From positions 105,822 through 169,821 of the forward strand of contig NZ_JACHXK010000018.1 in the NCBI RefSeq assembly GCF_014192105.1: a stretch of DNA of 64,000 bases. Direction: 5' to 3'. A program made the translations under genes and the position numbers. Shown piece after piece: positions 36,101-46,367 of this stretch (position 1 is its first letter; each line of letters begins with the position of its first letter). The DNA is from Paenibacillus phyllosphaerae (GTDB lineage: Bacteria > Bacillota > Bacilli > Paenibacillales > Paenibacillaceae). The notes under the pieces were generated by a model, which was not told the origin of the DNA, searched no databases, and saw only the letters and a program-made list of their open reading frames with translations.

Positions 36101-39100
36101 TTGAGCGATTCTATAGACCATTCCGAATTATTGCTGTTCGATCACCACAAGGGGGGTGAATGGAACGAAACGACGACAGACTACCCCAAGGATGCAGCGA
36201 TTCACGAACTGTTCGCACAGCGGTTGGCACAGTTCGGCTCGTTCACAGCAGTTGTGGATGCCCAGAACAAATCGTATTCGTATGATGCGCTTCACGAACG
36301 TGCCGCTCAGTTCGCCCACAAGCTTGTTGACCGGGGGATTGCGAGGGAGCAGCTGGTAGGAGTACTGCTCGACCGTTCCTTCGACTGGATTGCGAGTCTG
36401 CTCGCTGTGTTGATGGCTGGAGGCGCATATGTGCCGATAGATCCGGAGCTGCCTGAGGCGCGAATTCGAACCATCCTGCTGGAGAGTGGTGCCAAGCTCT
36501 TGTTGACTTCTTCCGGAAATACAGGTCAATTAGCAGATTATACAGGTGAAATCATGCTTACTGATGATATTTCCTTCGACATAAACGGTTCGTTCGATCA
36601 GATACTAGAAACAGGCGATGGAATAACGCGAACAATGTCCGCCTATGAGGATCGTACGCAGGTTATAGATAGATCTGATGCAGAAGGTGCGAACAAGGGC
36701 AGCGCGCTGGCTTATGTCATGTATACATCTGGCTCAACCGGCCGTCCGAAAGGGGTCATGATCGAGCATCGCAGTATCATCAGGCTGGTCGTCAACACCA
36801 ACTATGTCACCTTTCGCCCAGGGATCGACCGGCTGCTGCAGACAGGTTCACCGGGCTTCGACGCTTCAACATTCGAGATATGGGGTGCGCTTCTGAACGG
36901 CGCTTGCCTGGTACTGGCTAACAAGCATCACCTGCTGGATACCGCGAACCTAGCAAGCGTACTTTCACGGCATCGCATCACGATGATGTGGTTGACCGCT
37001 CCGTTATTCCACCAACTGGTGCTTGATGACCCAAGCTTGTTTCAAGCGCTGGACGATCTGATCGTTGGCGGCGATATAGTCCAGCCATTGAAAGCATTGG
37101 CTGTCTTGCATGCATGTCCGAACCTGAGACTCGTGAATGGATACGGACCGACAGAGAATACGACGTTCTCGACGTATTATCCAGTTGATCGAAGCCAGCT
37201 GCCCGAGGCATCGATTCCAATTGGTTGGCCAATAAGCAACGCAACAGCCTATATCGTGGATGATTCAGGACAAGAGCTCCCGATCGGGGCTGTAGGTGAG
37301 CTATGGGTTGGCGGGGACGGCGTTGCGCGTGGATATCTAGGGGAGCAGGAATTGACCGCACAGAAGTTTATCAGCAGTCCATTCCGTGCAGGTGAGCGGT
37401 TGTATAAGACAGGCGATCTGGCAAGGAGGGACCGTAATGGTGCGATCGAGTTCCTCGGGAGAGCAGATCATCAGGTGAAGATCCGTGGCTTCCGGATTGA
37501 ACTGGCGGAAGTCGAGCATCACTTGCTCCGCTTATCCGGTGTTCGTGAAGCCGTTGTACTCACGCAAGGACGAGAGACAGACCAAGAATTGTCAGCGTAT
37601 TATGTCGCAGAACCCGGTGTGACTACTGCGGCGCTTGCTGACCAATTACGTGCAGAACTGCCGGATTATATGGTGCCAGCTCAATTCATTCGGTTGGAAC
37701 GTATGCCGCTTACGAGCAATGGCAAAATCGACCGAAGTGCTCTGCTGCTGGCGGCACCAGATACCGAGCCGTCTACAACGCCTTACCAGCACAAGGAATC
37801 AGGTGAGAAGCTAACTCAGCTGGAAGATGCACTGCTGACCTTATGGCGGCAAGTGCTCCGTAAAGAAGAGATCGACAGCAAGAGCAACTTCTTCTTATGC
37901 GGCGGACATTCCATTCTGGCCATGGCGTTAGTAGCTCAGATTAGGCGAACATTCGGCGTACCCTTTTCGATCAAGACGCTATTCGATTATCCATCGGTAA
38001 ATGAGGCCGCTATTGTGCTTGCTTTGCAGCTAGCTCAGACGGAAGGGCCAGCAGAGCAGCAGTTAGCGCCTGCCACGGTGAAGGACCGCTACCTGCTCTC
38101 TTCGGCGCAAATGCGTATGTTCGTTGAGCAGCAGCTTGTACCTGAGAGTACTGCCTACAATATTCCGATGTGCTGGCGCATCGACGGACCTGTAGATGTT
38201 GCTCGTCTTCAGCAGTCCTTACAGAAGTTGATCGAACGGCATGATTCACTTCGCACATCCTTTACCGTCATCGAAGGGATTCCGACTCAGCGCGTGCAGG
38301 AATCGGCACAGGCTATTCTCAACCTTATGCCTGTCGATCCACAGGATTGGGACGGGAGCAGCGAACAGTATAGGCGTGATTTTGTTCGGCCATTCGATCT
38401 CACGCAAGCCCCATTGCTGCATGCCGCAGTACTGGTACATGAAGCGGAATGCTTGTTGCTGCTGGATGTCCATCATATCGTCTCCGACGGTAAGTCGATG
38501 TCGGTCTTGCTGGATGAATGGTCACGGCTCTATGCAGGTGAACAGCTTGTTCCCGTTGCTGGTTCTTATGTCGATTATGCAGAGTGGGAACAGCAATATC
38601 TCGATTCAACGCCAGGAGAGAAGGAGGCAGCCTACTGGCATCAAATATATGCCGAGCCAATAGTACCGCTCCGGCTGCCTTATGACAAGAACGTCTCACC
38701 CTCTCAGCCAAGAGGGATGGGTCGTTATGAATTCCATCTAAGCACAGATATCAGTTCTCAGTTAAAGATGTGGTCAGACTCGCAGAGGTCGACCTTATTC
38801 GCCACCTTATTCGGGCTGTACCAATTGCTGTGGCACCGAAGAACTGGACAATCCGATATGGTCATCGGGACAGCGGCGGCCTCCCGCCATCATGCGGAAA
38901 TACAGCAGCAGGTGGGGATGTTCGTCAGTACGCTGGCCATTCGCGGCCAGTTTGAAGACGGTATGACACTTACAGAATGGATAGGACGAACGAATCGGAC
39001 TTTATTGGAAGCTTACGAGCATCAGCTCTATCCCTATGAGCGTCTCGTCAGGCATATTCGCCAAGAGGAGGAAACCGCTCCGGAACAGCTATTCGATACG

Positions 39101-42100
39101 GTGTTTGTTTGGCAGAATGCCGGTCCAATGACGTTGGCCTTGTCTGGCCAATCGGTGACACGGTTGCCTGCACCGGATCAGGACCCTAAGTTCGATCTGC
39201 TGCTGGAAGGCGAGGAGAAGGATGGACAGCTGATCTTCCGCTTCGATTATGCAGCTGACCGATTCAGCCAAGAGACGATTACGTTGTTGGCGGATGACTT
39301 GAAGGCGCTGGCTGCGTGGACAGCTGAGTCGTACAGCGATACAGCTGTCGATTCCTGCAGACTGCCGAGCTTAGTGAGACGGCAACAACGGGTGCAGGGG
39401 TTCAATGATACCGCAGTCGATTACCCGAATACCGCGAGTATCCCATCTCTATTCGCCGAACAGGTGCAGCTGTTCACACAGCAGACAGCCGTTGTCCATG
39501 GATCGCTGTCTCTTACTTATGGGGAGCTCGAGAGCCGTGCGAGGCTGCTGGCTGGCGTTTTACATGAGCAAGGGGTCCGAAGCGGTATGATCGTTGGGAT
39601 CATGCTTCCGCGTTCCTTGGATTATATTGTCAGCGTACTCGCCGTACTTATGGCAGGCGGTGCATATATGCCTTTGGATCCGGAGCTGCCGGACGAACGT
39701 ATTCGTTACATGCTGGAGGATGCAGGAGCAGCACGTATGCTCACCACCTCTATGTATGCGGCCAGGGTCAGCACGCTGCCGATCGGAATTGTACGGACAG
39801 AGGAAAGCTGTGAGCAGGAGACGGCAAGCGATTCGATGCGGGCAGCTATGGTTGAGACAGACGCGAATGCCTTAGCGTACGTGATGTATACTTCTGGATC
39901 GACTGGTATGCCTAAAGGGGTAATGATCGAACACCGCGGCGTTGTGCGGTTGGTTAGAGGTGCCAATTATATTGATTTCCATCCTGGGCAAGACAAGATT
40001 CTGCAAGCCGGTGCGATAGGATTCGATGCCTCGACATTCGAAATATGGGGCGCACTGCTTAACGGGGGCACGTTGGTACTTGCGGATAAATACGATCTGC
40101 TCGCTGCGGACAGCATGCAGCAGCTTATCGCCACTCATGGTATTACGATTATGCTGCTGACAAGTCCTTTGTTCCATCAACTGGCCGCAGAGCGGGCAGA
40201 GCTGTTCGCCCCGCTTCGGGCATTGCTCGTCGGGGGAGATGTCGTTCTGCCGCAGGTGGCCAAGGCAGTCAGGGAGAGATGCCAACGTACCCGTCTCATC
40301 AACGTTTACGGACCGACGGAGAATGCGACGTTCTCGACCTGTTTTACGATCGACGAGGATTATGAAGATTCGATTCCGATCGGGTATCCCGTCAGCAATT
40401 CTACGGCCTACATCGTTGGGAATGCCGGTCAGCTGCTCGATGTCGGTGAAGTAGGTGAGCTGTGGGTCGGCGGAGATGGCGTAGCTCAAGGCTATCGCAA
40501 CAAGCCGGCTTTGACAGCGGATAAGTTTATTGTAAGTCCATTCCGAGACCAAGAACGGGTGTATAAGACGGGCGATATGGCAAGGTGGCGCTCTGACGGT
40601 GCGATCGAGTTTCTAGGGCGGCAGGATCGTCAGGTGAAGATTCGCGGTTACCGGATTGAAATTGCCGAGATCGAACATTGGATGATGAGGCACGAAGCTA
40701 TTCGAGAGGCTGTAGTCCGGGTCAAGCAGCTTGGAATGTCTATGGAGCTGCTGCTCTACTATACAGCTGACCGGAACGTTCATTCGTCGGAGATGACTAT
40801 TCATGCTGGTGCTGGATTGCCGGTCCATATGGTTCCACATGCTTGTATGCAGCTGGATCGAATGCCATTGTCAATGAATGGGAAGATCGACATCAATGCG
40901 CTGCCGGATATTGAGGTGAATGATAGTCGAGCGGATGATCTGAAGGCAGCATGTACCGAAATGGAGTTGCGGCTGCTCGAGCTCTGGCAGGAGACGCTAG
41001 GGACGGAGCCGATCGGAATCGACGACAATTTCTTCAAGCTTGGCGGTCATTCCTTGATCGCGATGCGGCTGATCGCCGCGATGAATCAAGCTTTGGGTAT
41101 GAAGCTGCCAGTACGTATCCTATTCGAACAACCAACTGTACGCCGGCTTGTAGCCACTGTAGAGGACATTGCAGGTGAGGCGCTGCCGTTGATGGAAGCG
41201 GGCGACTCAACTCCGGTTGTGGCAATCGACACTAGGCCCGCTCTTCATGCACCCAACTTCAATAACGCCACTTATCCGATTGCCTATTCACAACGGAACT
41301 TATTCCTTGCCCATCACCAACATCAGGAGAGCCCTGCCTATAATATGCCAATGGTTTGGAGCTGGATAGCGTCTTCAAATGAGCCAAGACCAGATCGGCA
41401 AAGGCTGGAATCGTCGTTGCAGGAAATGATCGCCAGGCATGAAGCGTTCCGTACCAGCTTCCATATCGAGGAAGAGCAGCCCGTTCAACGGATACACAGT
41501 GCGGCTGAATTAACTCTGCAAGAGGAGACAATCGACCGCGAAGCGGATCTGGAAGCTGCAGTCCGCACCTTCATTCGCCCTTTCGATCTCGCACAAGCGC
41601 CATTACTGCGTGCGAAGCTTATCCGAATGTCGTCCGGAGCGCCTGATAAGCTGCTGCTCGACATGCACCATATTATCGCAGATGGTGTATCCGTCGATCT
41701 TTTCATGAACCAATTGATGGTGATTTACGATGGCGGTCAGGCATTGGATCGGCCAATCGTTCAGCTCAGGGAGGCAGCGCTCTGGCAGCACGAGCAAGTA
41801 AAGAGCGATTCGTTCAAGCAGCAGGAGGCCTATTGGCTGAGTCAATATGAGATAGAAGTGCCGGTTATAGAGCTTCCGCTGGATTTCCCACGGCCTTCCC
41901 TACGGAACGGTGATGGAGGACGTGTGACCGTAAGCCTGGATCGTCATGCAGCAGACAAATTGAATCGATTGGCGGAAGACCATTCAAGCACGTTATTCAT
42001 GCTGTTGTTCGCCGTCTATAACGTGTGGCTGTCCAAGTACACGTCACAGTCTGATCTCGTCGTTGGCACGCCAGCTGCCGGACGCCGTAATCCCGCGTTT

Positions 42101-45100
42101 CAGGATACGATCGGCATGCTCGTTAATACGCTGGCGATACGCAGTTATCCATTAGGGGAGAAACCGTTCAACGTATTCCTGGAAGAGACAAGGGCTAATA
42201 TTGCCAATGCGCTGGAGAATCAGGATTACCCGTTCGAACTGCTCGTCAGCCATGCGGCTGCTTCTCGTGAACCTGGCCGCAATCCCTTGTTCGCTACGAT
42301 GTTCGTGCTTGCGTCAGATGCGACGACAGGAGAGAAGGCTCAACGATTCCGGCGTGATCGTGCAGGTATTCACCGGGCAAAGTTCGATTTGCTCGTCGAG
42401 GCGGAAACGACGAGCGATGAACTTGCGTTTCATTTCGAATACGATGCAGGGTTGTTCGAACGCAGGACCGTCGCTGCGATGTCGGCTCATTTCATGAACC
42501 TTCTCCATGCGGCAACTGTGGATCCGTCCGCTCGGCTTGCGCAGATGGAATGGATTTCGGCAGATGAGACGAGTGCGCTGCACGCATTCAATCCGCCAGA
42601 GCAGCCGTATGCCTGCGGCCGAACAGTACTTGAACTGTTGGAGAATAGCTTCAGTGCGCATGCAAGACGTACAGCGGTCGTATACGGGAAGGACAGCCTG
42701 ACTTATGATGAACTTCATAAATACGCCAACCGGGTGGCACGCGCGTTAATGCGGCAAGACATCGGTCGTGGATGTATCGTGGCTATGGTTATGGATCGCT
42801 CCATCGAAGCGATCATCACCGCGATTGGTATCATGAAAAGTGGTACGGTGTATCTGCCTATCGACAGAATACTTCCTAAGCAGCGAATGGAACGGATCGT
42901 GAAGGAAGCAGGCGCAGCGGCTGTGATCATTGCCGATGATCTGCTAGATGGATGTGTGTTCGAGCAGGGAACACTTGCAATAACATATGAGGCGCTCCTC
43001 CAGGAGCAGAACGACTCGGATGTGCTAGTCCGGCGGGAGGTAGGGGATCTGGCCTATCTCATTTTCACCTCTGGTTCGACGGGTCATCCCAAAGGGGTCA
43101 TGATCGGAGAGCGTTCATTCGTCAACGCGGTAGAATGGCACCGTCAGTTCTATCGGATTGGCGCAGAGGATAGAAGCACACAGTATGCTTCACTCGGCTT
43201 CGATGCATCGATCTTGGAGATCTTCCCGTATCTAATCGCAGGCGCAGCCCTTCATGTCATACCGGAATTGCTGAAACTGGACATTCCTGAGCTAAATGCG
43301 TATTACGAAGCTGCTGGAATTACGGTGACCTTCTTGCCGACCCAAATCTCGGAATCGTTCATGACGCAGGAGAATCGATCGCTGCGCCTCCTGCTCACTG
43401 CCGGCGATAAGCTGAATTCGTTCGTGCCGCAGCGTTATGAGGTGTACAACAATTATGGCCCGACAGAGAATACCGTTGTCGCCAGCTGCCATCTCGTGCA
43501 AGATGACGAGTCGAATATCCCAATTGGCCGTCCTGTCGCCGGCAGCCGGATCTATATCCTTAGCGCGGATCATCAGCTAATGCCAATCGGCCTTGCTGGG
43601 GAACTGTGTATTGCTGGAGCAGGGCTGTCTCTTGGGTATTGGCAACTGCCAGAGCAGACGCAGCGCGCTTTTGTCCAGAACCCATTCTCTCCTGGTGAAC
43701 GCATGTACCGTACTGGTGACAGGGCGAAATGGCGTCCAGATGGTACGTTAGAATTTCTCGGAAGAATCGATGAACAAGTGAAGATTCGCGGCAATCGTGT
43801 TGAACCTGCAGAGGTACAGCGGGTGATCAGTGAACATCCTGAAGTGAGCAGCGCAATCGTATTCGATCATACCGATATCGGCCAGAATAAAGTGCTGTGT
43901 GCCGGATATGCAGCAGATCGAGAGATATCGCAGAAAGAATGGATGCAATATTGTGAGGAGCGGCTTCCGGAATATATGCGGCCTTCGCTTTTCTTGAAGT
44001 TTACGGCTATTCCACTGACAGCTAACGGCAAGATAGATCGAAAACAGCTCAGAGAGCTCGCAAGTGCGGTATGGTCGAGTAAGGCCGATCGACAGGCAGC
44101 AGATCAACCGCGAGACTGGATGGAGTCTCTTATCGTGGATTCTTTTCAAGCTGTACTTGGCGCAAGGATCGGTATTCACGATCGGTTCTTCGAGAACGGC
44201 GGCGATTCGATCAAGGCGATTCGGGTTGTTGCTCAACTATCTGATCGGTTCGAGATTCGGATCAATGATCTATTCGAATACCAGAGCGCAGCTGAATTAA
44301 GAACGCATATTCGGGTCAAAAGCAAAAGCAAATCGGTCAATCCAGAATCCAAAGACGTGTTTCCTGCAGCCGTCAGCCTCTCGACATTAAAGAAAGAGCT
44401 TCGCCATTACAAGGCTCGGGTCTTGGCGGATCTGAAGAACCAGCGTGGTGAAGGTGTATCGTTCAACGAAATTCTGCTGACTGGTGCAACGGGCTACTTC
44501 GGAATCCATCTGCTGCATGATCTGCTGAGGAGGACGAACAGTCGAATCCGTCTGCTCGTACGGGCTATGAATGATAAGGAGGCAGTGGCAAAGGCTGCGG
44601 AATGCTGGAGTTTTTATTTTGACACGCCGTTCTCAGCGTATTCGAATCGAGTCGTCGTCATTGCGGGAGATCTGGAACTCCATCGGCTTGGGCTGGAAGA
44701 TGCTGTATATGAGAAGCTTGCAGAAGAAGTCGATTGCATCATCCATAGTGCAGCCAAAACCCAACATTACGGCTTCCGTGAACAGTTCGAACGTGTTAAT
44801 GTAACCGGTACGGAGCACATGCTGCAGTTAGCTGCAGCTGGCAGAAGCAAAGCTTTCTACTATATGTCTACGATGAGTGTCGCTGCGGCTGTCGATCCGA
44901 ACACTCGAGATCTGTTATTCACGGATTACACTTTTCCGGATGACGGTATATCGGGCAATTATTATATGGATACGAAAAAACAAGCAGAATTACGAGTGCT
45001 CGAGCACCGTAAGAAGGGGCATGCGGCTGTCGTCGTGCGGCTCGGCAATCTGGTGTTCCATAGTGGCACAGGGCGATTCCAGCGCAATATCGGCGATAAC

Positions 45101-45592
45101 GCCTTTTATGGTCTGATGCGCGCTTGGATGCAGCTTGGCAGAATGCCCGATTCACCAGCCAAAATGCTGGACTTCTCGTTTATCGATTATGCAAGTGCCT
45201 CAGTAGCTGCGATCGTCTCCCGCGGAATTAACGATCCGGTTCTACATGTCACGCACCCAAGGTCGATCAGTTACCGGCAGGCTGCACAATATATCAACCA
45301 ATCAGTAGGCGATGGCCAAATCCGATTAGAGCCCGTCGACAAACTGCTGCGTGAAGCTGAAGCCGTCAATCGGAATCACATGGACACGGGACAGACGAAT
45401 GAAATCAGTCAGGCCTGGGAGAAGGTTCTGCTTGAACTAAGTCCAGACTATGCATCCAAGCGGCAGGAGCTCGTTCATCAATCCAAGAAATCGCATGCTA
45501 TATTGGTTGAACTAGGCGTGGAATGGCCGGCAGTGTCGCAGGTCCATATAGCGCTCATGATAACCTATTGCCGAATCGTAGGCTGGATGTAG
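36101..45592 (+). CDS. Three-module nonribosomal peptide synthetase with terminal reductase (A-T-C-A-T-C-A-T-R)
   Basis: About 3163 residues. Positions are counted from an upstream TTG at 36080; the likelier start is the TTG at 36101, six bases after GAGGTG. Order: A1 25-550, T1 575-645 (GGHSILAM), C 670-1105 (HHIVSDG), A2 1120-1600, T2 1620-1690 (GGHSLIAM), C 1720-2160 (HHIIADG), A3 2185-2650, T3 2670-2745 (GGDSIKAI), reductase 2790-3170 with nucleotide-binding GATGYFG and catalytic YMDTK (YxxxK). By-eye specificity codes: A1 DAFWIGGTFK (the known Val code of gramicidin S/tyrocidine), A2 DAFLLGVTF (aliphatic, Ile/Val-like), A3 DALFLANVV (uncertain, nearest to the Leu code). There is no starter C, epimerase or thioesterase domain. 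Reductive release should give a tripeptide aldehyde with a free N-terminus. No phosphopantetheinyl transferase gene is nearby. Confidence 0.93.
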   Translation: MSDSIDHSELLLFDHHKGGEWNETTTDYPKDAAIHELFAQRLAQFGSFTAVVDAQNKSYSYDALHERAAQFAHKLVDRGIAREQLVGVLLDRSFDWIASLLAVLMAGGAYVPIDPELPEARIRTILLESGAKLLLTSSGNTGQLADYTGEIMLTDDISFDINGSFDQILETGDGITRTMSAYEDRTQVIDRSDAEGANKGSALAYVMYTSGSTGRPKGVMIEHRSIIRLVVNTNYVTFRPGIDRLLQTGSPGFDASTFEIWGALLNGACLVLANKHHLLDTANLASVLSRHRITMMWLTAPLFHQLVLDDPSLFQALDDLIVGGDIVQPLKALAVLHACPNLRLVNGYGPTENTTFSTYYPVDRSQLPEASIPIGWPISNATAYIVDDSGQELPIGAVGELWVGGDGVARGYLGEQELTAQKFISSPFRAGERLYKTGDLARRDRNGAIEFLGRADHQVKIRGFRIELAEVEHHLLRLSGVREAVVLTQGRETDQELSAYYVAEPGVTTAALADQLRAELPDYMVPAQFIRLERMPLTSNGKIDRSALLLAAPDTEPSTTPYQHKESGEKLTQLEDALLTLWRQVLRKEEIDSKSNFFLCGGHSILAMALVAQIRRTFGVPFSIKTLFDYPSVNEAAIVLALQLAQTEGPAEQQLAPATVKDRYLLSSAQMRMFVEQQLVPESTAYNIPMCWRIDGPVDVARLQQSLQKLIERHDSLRTSFTVIEGIPTQRVQESAQAILNLMPVDPQDWDGSSEQYRRDFVRPFDLTQAPLLHAAVLVHEAECLLLLDVHHIVSDGKSMSVLLDEWSRLYAGEQLVPVAGSYVDYAEWEQQYLDSTPGEKEAAYWHQIYAEPIVPLRLPYDKNVSPSQPRGMGRYEFHLSTDISSQLKMWSDSQRSTLFATLFGLYQLLWHRRTGQSDMVIGTAAASRHHAEIQQQVGMFVSTLAIRGQFEDGMTLTEWIGRTNRTLLEAYEHQLYPYERLVRHIRQEEETAPEQLFDTVFVWQNAGPMTLALSGQSVTRLPAPDQDPKFDLLLEGEEKDGQLIFRFDYAADRFSQETITLLADDLKALAAWTAESYSDTAVDSCRLPSLVRRQQRVQGFNDTAVDYPNTASIPSLFAEQVQLFTQQTAVVHGSLSLTYGELESRARLLAGVLHEQGVRSGMIVGIMLPRSLDYIVSVLAVLMAGGAYMPLDPELPDERIRYMLEDAGAARMLTTSMYAARVSTLPIGIVRTEESCEQETASDSMRAAMVETDANALAYVMYTSGSTGMPKGVMIEHRGVVRLVRGANYIDFHPGQDKILQAGAIGFDASTFEIWGALLNGGTLVLADKYDLLAADSMQQLIATHGITIMLLTSPLFHQLAAERAELFAPLRALLVGGDVVLPQVAKAVRERCQRTRLINVYGPTENATFSTCFTIDEDYEDSIPIGYPVSNSTAYIVGNAGQLLDVGEVGELWVGGDGVAQGYRNKPALTADKFIVSPFRDQERVYKTGDMARWRSDGAIEFLGRQDRQVKIRGYRIEIAEIEHWMMRHEAIREAVVRVKQLGMSMELLLYYTADRNVHSSEMTIHAGAGLPVHMVPHACMQLDRMPLSMNGKIDINALPDIEVNDSRADDLKAACTEMELRLLELWQETLGTEPIGIDDNFFKLGGHSLIAMRLIAAMNQALGMKLPVRILFEQPTVRRLVATVEDIAGEALPLMEAGDSTPVVAIDTRPALHAPNFNNATYPIAYSQRNLFLAHHQHQESPAYNMPMVWSWIASSNEPRPDRQRLESSLQEMIARHEAFRTSFHIEEEQPVQRIHSAAELTLQEETIDREADLEAAVRTFIRPFDLAQAPLLRAKLIRMSSGAPDKLLLDMHHIIADGVSVDLFMNQLMVIYDGGQALDRPIVQLREAALWQHEQVKSDSFKQQEAYWLSQYEIEVPVIELPLDFPRPSLRNGDGGRVTVSLDRHAADKLNRLAEDHSSTLFMLLFAVYNVWLSKYTSQSDLVVGTPAAGRRNPAFQDTIGMLVNTLAIRSYPLGEKPFNVFLEETRANIANALENQDYPFELLVSHAAASREPGRNPLFATMFVLASDATTGEKAQRFRRDRAGIHRAKFDLLVEAETTSDELAFHFEYDAGLFERRTVAAMSAHFMNLLHAATVDPSARLAQMEWISADETSALHAFNPPEQPYACGRTVLELLENSFSAHARRTAVVYGKDSLTYDELHKYANRVARALMRQDIGRGCIVAMVMDRSIEAIITAIGIMKSGTVYLPIDRILPKQRMERIVKEAGAAAVIIADDLLDGCVFEQGTLAITYEALLQEQNDSDVLVRREVGDLAYLIFTSGSTGHPKGVMIGERSFVNAVEWHRQFYRIGAEDRSTQYASLGFDASILEIFPYLIAGAALHVIPELLKLDIPELNAYYEAAGITVTFLPTQISESFMTQENRSLRLLLTAGDKLNSFVPQRYEVYNNYGPTENTVVASCHLVQDDESNIPIGRPVAGSRIYILSADHQLMPIGLAGELCIAGAGLSLGYWQLPEQTQRAFVQNPFSPGERMYRTGDRAKWRPDGTLEFLGRIDEQVKIRGNRVEPAEVQRVISEHPEVSSAIVFDHTDIGQNKVLCAGYAADREISQKEWMQYCEERLPEYMRPSLFLKFTAIPLTANGKIDRKQLRELASAVWSSKADRQAADQPRDWMESLIVDSFQAVLGARIGIHDRFFENGGDSIKAIRVVAQLSDRFEIRINDLFEYQSAAELRTHIRVKSKSKSVNPESKDVFPAAVSLSTLKKELRHYKARVLADLKNQRGEGVSFNEILLTGATGYFGIHLLHDLLRRTNSRIRLLVRAMNDKEAVAKAAECWSFYFDTPFSAYSNRVVVIAGDLELHRLGLEDAVYEKLAEEVDCIIHSAAKTQHYGFREQFERVNVTGTEHMLQLAAAGRSKAFYYMSTMSVAAAVDPNTRDLLFTDYTFPDDGISGNYYMDTKKQAELRVLEHRKKGHAAVVVRLGNLVFHSGTGRFQRNIGDNAFYGLMRAWMQLGRMPDSPAKMLDFSFIDYASASVAAIVSRGINDPVLHVTHPRSISYRQAAQYINQSVGDGQIRLEPVDKLLREAEAVNRNHMDTGQTNEISQAWEKVLLELSPDYASKRQELVHQSKKSHAILVELGVEWPAVSQVHIALMITYCRIVGWM

Positions 45593-45618
45593 GCTGATGG
45601 AGGGGAGAGGGGGCAGCA

Positions 45619-45794
45619 ATGAAATTAGAACGATTGATCGCTATGATCTACAAACTGTTGAACAACGAAGTGATCTCTGCGTCCACGTTTGCGGAAGAAT
45701 TTCAAGTTTCCCCGAGAACCTCTATCGAGATATCGACGTCATCTGCGCCGCTGGCTTTCCGGTCATCTCGTATCAAGGAATGAATGGCGGGTAA
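45619..45794 (+). pseudogene. Frameshifted N-terminal remnant of a WYL/YafY-type regulator
   Basis: ATG at 45619, after GGAGAGGGGG, begins MKLERLIAMIYKLLNNEVIS, then AEEFQVSPRT. The helix-turn-helix then continues in another frame as YRDIDVICAAGFPVISYQG, MNGG and a stop at 45792-45794. In intact family members the text runs SxRTIYRDIDxICAAGIPV without a break, so one base is missing near 45723. The ligand-binding WYL part is absent. It begins 27 bases after the NRPS stop. Confidence 0.78.
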
Positions 45795-45932
45795 GGTAGG
45801 ATGGATGGCTCCTGTCTACAGACCGTTGCAGGCAAGCTAGTTATGATCAATTTTGCTAAGTCTTTGCACTACGGGGTATCTTGAAAGAACAGCTTCAACA
45901 CGCACTTAAACTTTATGGAGAAGAAGTATGAC

Positions 45933-46045
45933 TGTCGGATGACAAAAACATACGTACAATCGACTCCGCTAAATATGCGGAGTTTTTTATTTATGTACCC
46001 AAGTTCTTGTCATGGGTCGATGACAAGAACTTGGAGGCATTGCCG
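45933..46045 (+). repeat. Structured TGACAAGAAC repeat, copy C
   Basis: TGTCGGATGACAAAAACATA, a terminator-like hairpin (CTCCGC/GCGGAG with T run, 45964-45988), then a perfect 15-bp arm pair (45999-46013 with 46020-46034), and the TTGCCG end. It lies about 340 bases after the NRPS. Confidence 0.82.
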
Positions 46046-46367
46046 CGGTCTCTGCCATCACGAAGCTCTAGAAAGGCCAAAGAGGGGTTTGTATCAAGAT
46101 AGGAGGCATAAGGAGCAAGGTAAGAAAAGGGGCCAGCAACACTGATCCCAATTATCTTGACTTCATATTAATAGACAGCTGCTAGCAGCAGCGCTGCGGT
46201 TTCTTCTGTACGCAGCATCAGACCCGCAAGCACAGCGGACGCTTGGCCTGTGTTTCACAGGGACAATGCATAGTAGTAAAATAGCAGGTTCTTCAAAATT
46301 CTAAATATGATGCCGATATACATGGTACTGCTTATCACAATTTAAGTAACAAAAGGATGGTACAACA
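46046..46367. other. Gap after repeat copy C, no gene seen
   Basis: No open frame has a ribosome site or family match. It should contain the promoter of the zinc-ribbon gene. Confidence 0.5.
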
